From an uncultured Clostridia bacterium (GTDB lineage Bacteria; Bacillota; Clostridia; Oscillospirales; Ruminococcaceae), in the NCBI GenBank assembly GCA_945910815.1, contig CAMDZD010000015.1:1-48787 (forward strand): a DNA stretch of 48,787 nt. Reading direction: 5' to 3'. The notes under the pieces are model-generated. The model was given only the letters and a program-made list of their open reading frames with translations. It did no database searches and was not told the origin of the DNA. Shown one piece after another: positions 44,816 to 48,787 of the stretch. Positions within the stretch are counted from its first letter, which is position 1; the number at the start of each line of letters is the position of its first letter. The translations under genes were made by a program, and so were the position numbers.

Positions 44816-46123
44816 ATGGTGATAGTATTGTATAAGCAATCTGTTTATAACTCTTATGTAAAACACGGAGATGATATTTTTTTATGGAATAGCTACAGTG
44901 GAGCTATCGCAAAGATTGGCAATGAAGAAATGAAATTTTTACAAGATCCCAATGTTGCATCTCAGTCAGCAGTTATACTTCTTCCAATTATGATAAAAAA
45001 CGGTTTTATCGTATCATCAGGCACTGATGAATATGCGGATTATGTCGCTATGATAGAAAGAAATTATTCTGACCCTATCAGAAAAAGCCTATATTATGTA
45101 ATTGCTCCTACGCTTGCTTGTAATTATAAATGTGTGTATTGTTTTGAAAATAATCGAGATATTTATGATTCTATGTCCCAAAAAACATCTGAGGATGTGG
45201 AAAAGTACATCTTATTCAATTTAAGTAAGACATATGGAATAAAACATCTCCACATCAATTGGTTTGGCGGTGAACCACTGTTATGTCCTGATACCATTCA
45301 AAAGCTTAGTACAGCTCTTATAACTGCCTGTCAAAAACAAGATATCATATATAACGCTTCTATTGTTACAAATGGAAGATATCTCAGCCAAGAAAATGCT
45401 GAAATGCTTTCAATGCATAAAGTTTCAAAAGTTCAGATATCATTTGATGGAACAGAAAATATATACTGTGAACGAAAACGAGCTTCTTCAGAAGATTATC
45501 ATATAACACTGGAAAATATTGTAACAGCAGCAGATATCATCAAGAACATAGTAATTAGAATCAACATTGTTCAAAACAACTTTGACGATGCGTATCGCCT
45601 TGCTGAGATACTCTTGAATCATTATAAGCTTGATGGTAAAATAAGCCTATATCTTGCATACACAAATGAGGGTTCACAAGAGGAGAGAGTAAAAAATCAC
45701 TTGAATTTTATTCAAGGTGAACAAAAGTTCATAAAACTATTTGGAACAAAATACAATCATAACAGTTACCACTATAAATCTGTAAATCCCAAGCTCTCAA
45801 CATGCGGATTAGTTCGTGATGATCAGTTTTGCATTGGTCCAAGAGGAGAACTGTATAAATGTGAACATCACTTCGGAATAAAGAATTATATTGTAGGTGA
45901 CATATATTAGAGTGAACCAGAGCCTTTTCTTGAGACATACAAAAAAGCCCGGTACCTTTCGCTGCATAAGGAAGAGTGTAGAAATTGTCCTGTTTTTCCC
46001 GTATGCTTAGGTGGATGCCCAAATCATATATTGCTGAATCAGAATTTATTTGATTGTGAATCATATAGAAACTATCTATGTGAATCCGCTTTAAGAGCTT
46101 GTGAAAATGGAGTGTCATTATAA
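44816..46123 (+). pseudogene. Radical SAM/SPASM peptide maturase interrupted by one amber codon
   Basis: Read through, this is a 435-codon enzyme. An N-terminal peptide-binding-like region (1-85) precedes the radical SAM cluster motif C-N-Y-K-C-V-Y-C (about residues 102-109). Also visible are W-F-G-G-E-P, the V-T-N-G segment and Q-I-S-F-D-G. The SPASM part has C-G-L-V-R-D-D-Q-F-C, K-C-E-H-H, then C-R-N-C-P, C-L-G-G-C-P and C-E-S-Y. A TAG at 45908-45910 cuts it after G-D-I-Y, before the last auxiliary-cluster Cys residues. The frame and similarity continue perfectly after it. The start is 44816 (ATG) or 44828 (TTG, GGTGA upstream); an ATG at 44771 lies inside the hairpin. Confidence 0.8.
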
Positions 46124-46275
46124 TAAAAGCAAGAAACAATCCAAATTCATCTCAATGAGCAACACCAAAAGCCATAGCCTACTGGCGCACCTGTTTTCCG
46201 TTTCACACAAGTCCGATTAAGCATTGTGGAGCATACCACAACAGGCACAAACCCTAATGGAACGAATAACTGCAA

Positions 46276-46316
46276 GCTCTCGGAAACGCTCTGCAAGCGT
46301 TTCTGAGGGCTTTTTC
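46276..46316 (+). terminator. Strong terminator after the peptide cluster
   Basis: CTCGGAAACGCT (46279-46290) pairs perfectly with AGCGTTTCTGAG (46296-46307). Three outer pairs extend the stem, and TTTTTCTTTT follows. It closes the peptide cluster; the remaining 46124-46386 gap shows no supportable gene. Confidence 0.8.
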
Positions 46317-46386
46317 TTTTCAGCGGTTAAGTTTTCCGCTCCGCAACAGTGGACGGCTCTGTGGGGCATTTCCGTTCGCCGGACGG

Positions 46387-46980
46387 TCAAGCTGAGGTTT
46401 GCTCGGTGATACCGTGACGGAGTTCATACTCCCTCACACGGCGATAGAAAGTGTTTGCCGACATATCCATTCTCCGCATAAAGTCCCTGCCCGTAATGTT
46501 CTTCGACTTCCATTCCCCATAGAGCTGCCCAAACCTCGTCCAGTCGGTTGGGGTAGGCTTTCGCCCAGTGTACTTGCCCTGTGCTTTGGCAATCTCGATG
46601 CCCTCACGCTGTCGCTGTTTGAGCTGTTCACGCTCCAACTGTGAGAGTGCTGCGAACACGGTCAACATGAATTTGCCCGTAGGCGTGTCGGTGTCGATGT
46701 TCTCCTTGTGGCTGATGAGCGTTACCCCTTTGCCGGTGAGTGTGTCGATGATGTTCAGCAAGTCCTTTGTTGAACGTCCCAGACGGCTGATGCTTTCCAC
46801 ATAGAGGGTATCTCCCTCACGCACATAGTCAAGCATAGCCCTGAGCTGGGGACGGTCAGTGTTCGCTCCTGACAGCTTTTCGGAGAATATGCGGTCAACC
46901 TGATAGTCGCACATGATCTCCTGCTGCCTCGCAGTTTCCTGATGCTCCGTAGAAACACGGATATAACCTATTTTGCTCAT
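46387..46980 (-). CDS. Resolvase/invertase-type serine recombinase
   Basis: This 197-residue recombinase has a catalytic domain with nucleophile Ser10 (Y-I-R-V-S-T), S-R-L-G-R-S and D-T-P-T-G-K-F. A C-terminal helix-turn-helix (about 150-190) follows. Length and order are those of small resolvases that resolve multimers or co-integrates. It starts 15 bases after the relaxase gene and belongs to the GC-richer right-hand module. Confidence 0.88.
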   Translation of the reverse strand: MSKIGYIRVSTEHQETARQQEIMCDYQVDRIFSEKLSGANTDRPQLRAMLDYVREGDTLYVESISRLGRSTKDLLNIIDTLTGKGVTLISHKENIDTDTPTGKFMLTVFAALSQLEREQLKQRQREGIEIAKAQGKYTGRKPTPTDWTRFGQLYGEWKSKNITGRDFMRRMDMSANTFYRRVREYELRHGITEQTSA

Positions 46981-46995
46981 AGTATCGTCCTTTCT

Positions 46996-48543
46996 TTATT
47001 CAAGTGTGTCTTTCTTTCTCTGCTGAGTGCGCTTTTTCTCTTGGTACTGCCTGTTACGCTCATGCTGTTCCTTGTTTTGGAGATAGTTACGCACCTGTCG
47101 GGTGTACTTGTGTGCCGTGTCACGCTTAGTGACAAAGGCATTATGCTCAGGCAACAGAGCATTGTATTTCTCTTTCAGCTTGGTGGACTTCGCCTGCAAA
47201 TCGCTCTGCTTAGGCATTTTCCCTTTGATGTAGTAAGGCTTGATATGCTCGGCAATATACTTGTCGGCTTCTTCAAATGCGTCGATAGCGGTAGCATTCT
47301 TCTTGCGGAAGTGCTTCTGCGTAAATGCAGAACGCTCCTGATACTCCTTGTATGTAGCATAGTTCTGAGAATGCTGTTTCATCATATTGATGAGCTTATC
47401 AATGCCCCCAATCTTCTTGTCAAGCTCGGCAAGCTCGTCCGTGTGGTCATCAGGGTGCTTGAAATTCCAGAAGAAGCCTCTGAGATCGTCAAGCGATGTG
47501 ATACCGCCAGCTTCAAGGTCGGCAATCATTTCGGCACTATCACGCATACCTCTGATCTCTGCCCACGGATCTTCTTTCTTTTCAGGTGCTTTGCTCTCGA
47601 TTGGCTTGGGTGCGGTAGGCTGTGCAATGGTCGGCTTGGTCGGTGTGGTAGGAGTTGGTGTCGGCTCGGCTGGTTTGGCAGAAGCTCGGTTAAGCAGGGC
47701 AAGCTCTGCCTGCTGTCTTGCCCGACGGGCTGCAAGAAATTTCTCCATTGCTTCTTCGGCGGCAGCTTTCTTCTGTGCGGTTTCAATGGTTTCGGTGATA
47801 GCACTCGGCTCAAATTCATCACCCAGCGTATCAGCTCTTGTAAAACGCTGTTGTCCCTCGTCTGATAGCTTGAATTTCAGTTTGACTTTGTTCTGCGGAG
47901 TATACACATACTCGATACCGCTGTCTGTGCAGTTTTTGAGGAAGTCCTCAAAGCTCCTGCTGTAAGAAATGATCTCCCTGAGCATATTGCGGAGCTTGTC
48001 CTTCCATGATTTGCCCTCTTTCTTCATTTCGTTCTCGTAATGAGATACACCCTTACCAATCGGGTCGATGAGCGATAAGCCGTGTTCCTTGCAAATCTCG
48101 TCCGATATTTCACGCAGCTCTGCCCACGCATATTCCGTCTTTTTTCCCTGATTATGCTCGGTGGTGAAGCTCAGTCCGCTATACAGATTGGTGTTATTGA
48201 AAATCACATGACAGTGCAAGTGGTCTTTATCATTGTGGACGGCTATCACATACTGATAATCGCCTTTCAGATAACGGTCGCAAAGTTCCTCACCGATCTG
48301 CATAGCCTGTTCGGGTGTGACTTCACCGGGGGCAAAGCTCTGTATCATGTGGTAGGCGAGGATTTGTGTTCGCCCTGTGCCTGTTCCTCGGACTGTTCGG
48401 AAATCCTCGCTTGCTCCTGCGCTGTCGGCTCGGCAAGCATAAGAGTTGACATATATACCGTTGACGGTCTTATCTCCGTTTGTGATGTAAGCGATCGCTG
48501 CGCTGACTGTTGCCCTGATCGTATGGATAGAAGTGTATGCCAA
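46996..48543 (-). CDS. MOBP-type relaxase of a second mobilisation module
   Basis: This 515-residue protein starts M-A-Y-T-S-I-H-T-I, followed by Y-I-T-N-G-D-K with the likely catalytic Tyr. It has the His motif H-N-D-K-D-H-L-H-C-H (about 102-111) and G-K-G-V-S-H-Y-E. A Pro/Thr-rich linker (about 290-330) and a long coiled-coil tail follow. It is related to, but clearly distinct from, the relaxase at 20153. Base composition is higher in G and C than elsewhere in the window, suggesting a separate arrival. It overlaps mobC by about 200 bases. Confidence 0.87.
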   Translation of the reverse strand: MAYTSIHTIRATVSAAIAYITNGDKTVNGIYVNSYACRADSAGASEDFRTVRGTGTGRTQILAYHMIQSFAPGEVTPEQAMQIGEELCDRYLKGDYQYVIAVHNDKDHLHCHVIFNNTNLYSGLSFTTEHNQGKKTEYAWAELREISDEICKEHGLSLIDPIGKGVSHYENEMKKEGKSWKDKLRNMLREIISYSRSFEDFLKNCTDSGIEYVYTPQNKVKLKFKLSDEGQQRFTRADTLGDEFEPSAITETIETAQKKAAAEEAMEKFLAARRARQQAELALLNRASAKPAEPTPTPTTPTKPTIAQPTAPKPIESKAPEKKEDPWAEIRGMRDSAEMIADLEAGGITSLDDLRGFFWNFKHPDDHTDELAELDKKIGGIDKLINMMKQHSQNYATYKEYQERSAFTQKHFRKKNATAIDAFEEADKYIAEHIKPYYIKGKMPKQSDLQAKSTKLKEKYNALLPEHNAFVTKRDTAHKYTRQVRNYLQNKEQHERNRQYQEKKRTQQRKKDTLE

Positions 48544-48787
48544 ATCTCGTTTACTCCTCTCTTTATCTCGGTAATATCCTCGGCATAGATGTGACTTGTG
48601 CTGTAAAGTCGGACAAGTATCTGGTTGATGTTCGCTCCGATACGCTTCATAAGCCTGTTGGTTTCAGCAATCTCGGTGCGGTCGGGTGTGAGATCAACCC
48701 TCGCCCGAACACAGTCACGGATATATTCCGTCTTGTTTTTATAGCCGTACTGCTCACACTTGGAAAGAATGTCCTGCATTTCCGATT
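48345..48787 (-). CDS. MobC-type accessory protein, 5' end beyond the window
   Basis: The frame is open to the right edge, so the true start probably lies outside. Visible parts are Y-K-N-K-T-E-Y-I-R-D-C-V and R-I-G-A-N-I-N-Q-I-L-V-R-L-Y-S-T-S-H-I-Y, the MobC (PF05713) signature. It would help the overlapping relaxase nick its oriT, which should lie just to the right of the window. Confidence 0.75.
   Translation of the reverse strand, partial: SEMQDILSKCEQYGYKNKTEYIRDCVRARVDLTPDRTEIAETNRLMKRIGANINQILVRLYSTSHIYAEDITEIKRGVNEIWHTLLSIRSGQQSAQRSLTSQTEIRPSTVYMSTLMLAEPTAQEQARISEQSEEQAQGEHKSSPTT

Noticed and set aside
45908..45910. Reading the amber codon as a specially decoded amino acid.
   Set aside because: Nothing in the window (special tRNA, pyrrolysine genes, conserved stem) supports recoding; a simple nonsense mutation is more likely.
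46154..46219. A short plus-strand frame of about 21 codons after the radical SAM gene.
   Set aside because: No ribosome site, no recognisable sequence, and it lies between the cluster's last gene and its terminator.

Overview
The window looks like a chromosomal stretch of a low-GC, fibre-degrading gut or rumen Clostridium relative, most likely a Ruminococcus-type Oscillospiraceae. The main evidence is a secreted glycosidase ending in a type I dockerin repeat, together with clostridial mobile-element families (PrgI, DUF4315, DUF4366, Maff2) and Gram-positive ribosome binding sites. Species was not determined.

Positions 1-9.4 kb are host-like: an IS1 remnant, the dockerin glycosidase, an IS630 scrap, a two-gene unit of unknown function with its own promoter and terminator, a broken kdpFA, and an intact kdpD-kdpE sensor/regulator pair. 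Positions 9.4-13.5 kb are a graveyard of gene scraps: two pieces of a phage large terminase in reversed order, a glycosyltransferase, a zinc-dependent phospholipase C-like protein, a DNA methyltransferase cut at the edge of an IS630 copy, and a small intact zinc-ribbon phage gene.

Positions 13.5-19.5 kb hold three large serine recombinases plus a helix-turn-helix regulator, all on the minus strand. They are bracketed by an 11-bp direct repeat (GTAACCAACTT), and two of the promoters share an upstream motif at the same distance from -35. A likely oriT, MobC and a MOBP relaxase follow (19.7-21.5 kb). Next come a frameshifted HNH protein, an IS5-family element that clips a ribbon-helix-helix gene, an orphan adenine methyltransferase and a pair of small genes, one encoding a membrane-anchored surface protein.

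Positions 25.7-33.2 kb are a defence operon on the minus strand. It carries two TIR proteins and a SIR2-SLOG protein (a Thoeris system with two ThsB candidates), type III restriction-modification Mod and Res, and an Abi_C-type abortive infection protein. Positions 33.2-43.6 kb carry the conjugation block of a Tn1549-like element, with gaps. Dcm-type methyltransferase, DUF4366, DUF4315, a LytM-like membrane protein, VirB4, PrgI, a VirB6/TrbL-like protein and an NPPF methyltransferase are present. Maff2 is truncated, the VirD4 coupling protein is absent, and a PAPS-reductase/RecB-nuclease junction marks another deletion. The element therefore probably cannot transfer by itself, although its relaxase module could let it be mobilised.

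Positions 43.7-46.3 kb hold a small peptide cluster with its own promoter: an unknown protein, a 34-residue Cys-containing precursor candidate, an attenuator-like hairpin and a radical SAM/SPASM maturase interrupted by a single in-frame amber codon. This cluster is the best candidate for an undescribed system. Positions 46.4-48.8 kb are visibly richer in G and C and hold a second mobilisation module (resolvase, relaxase, MobC) that runs off the right edge.
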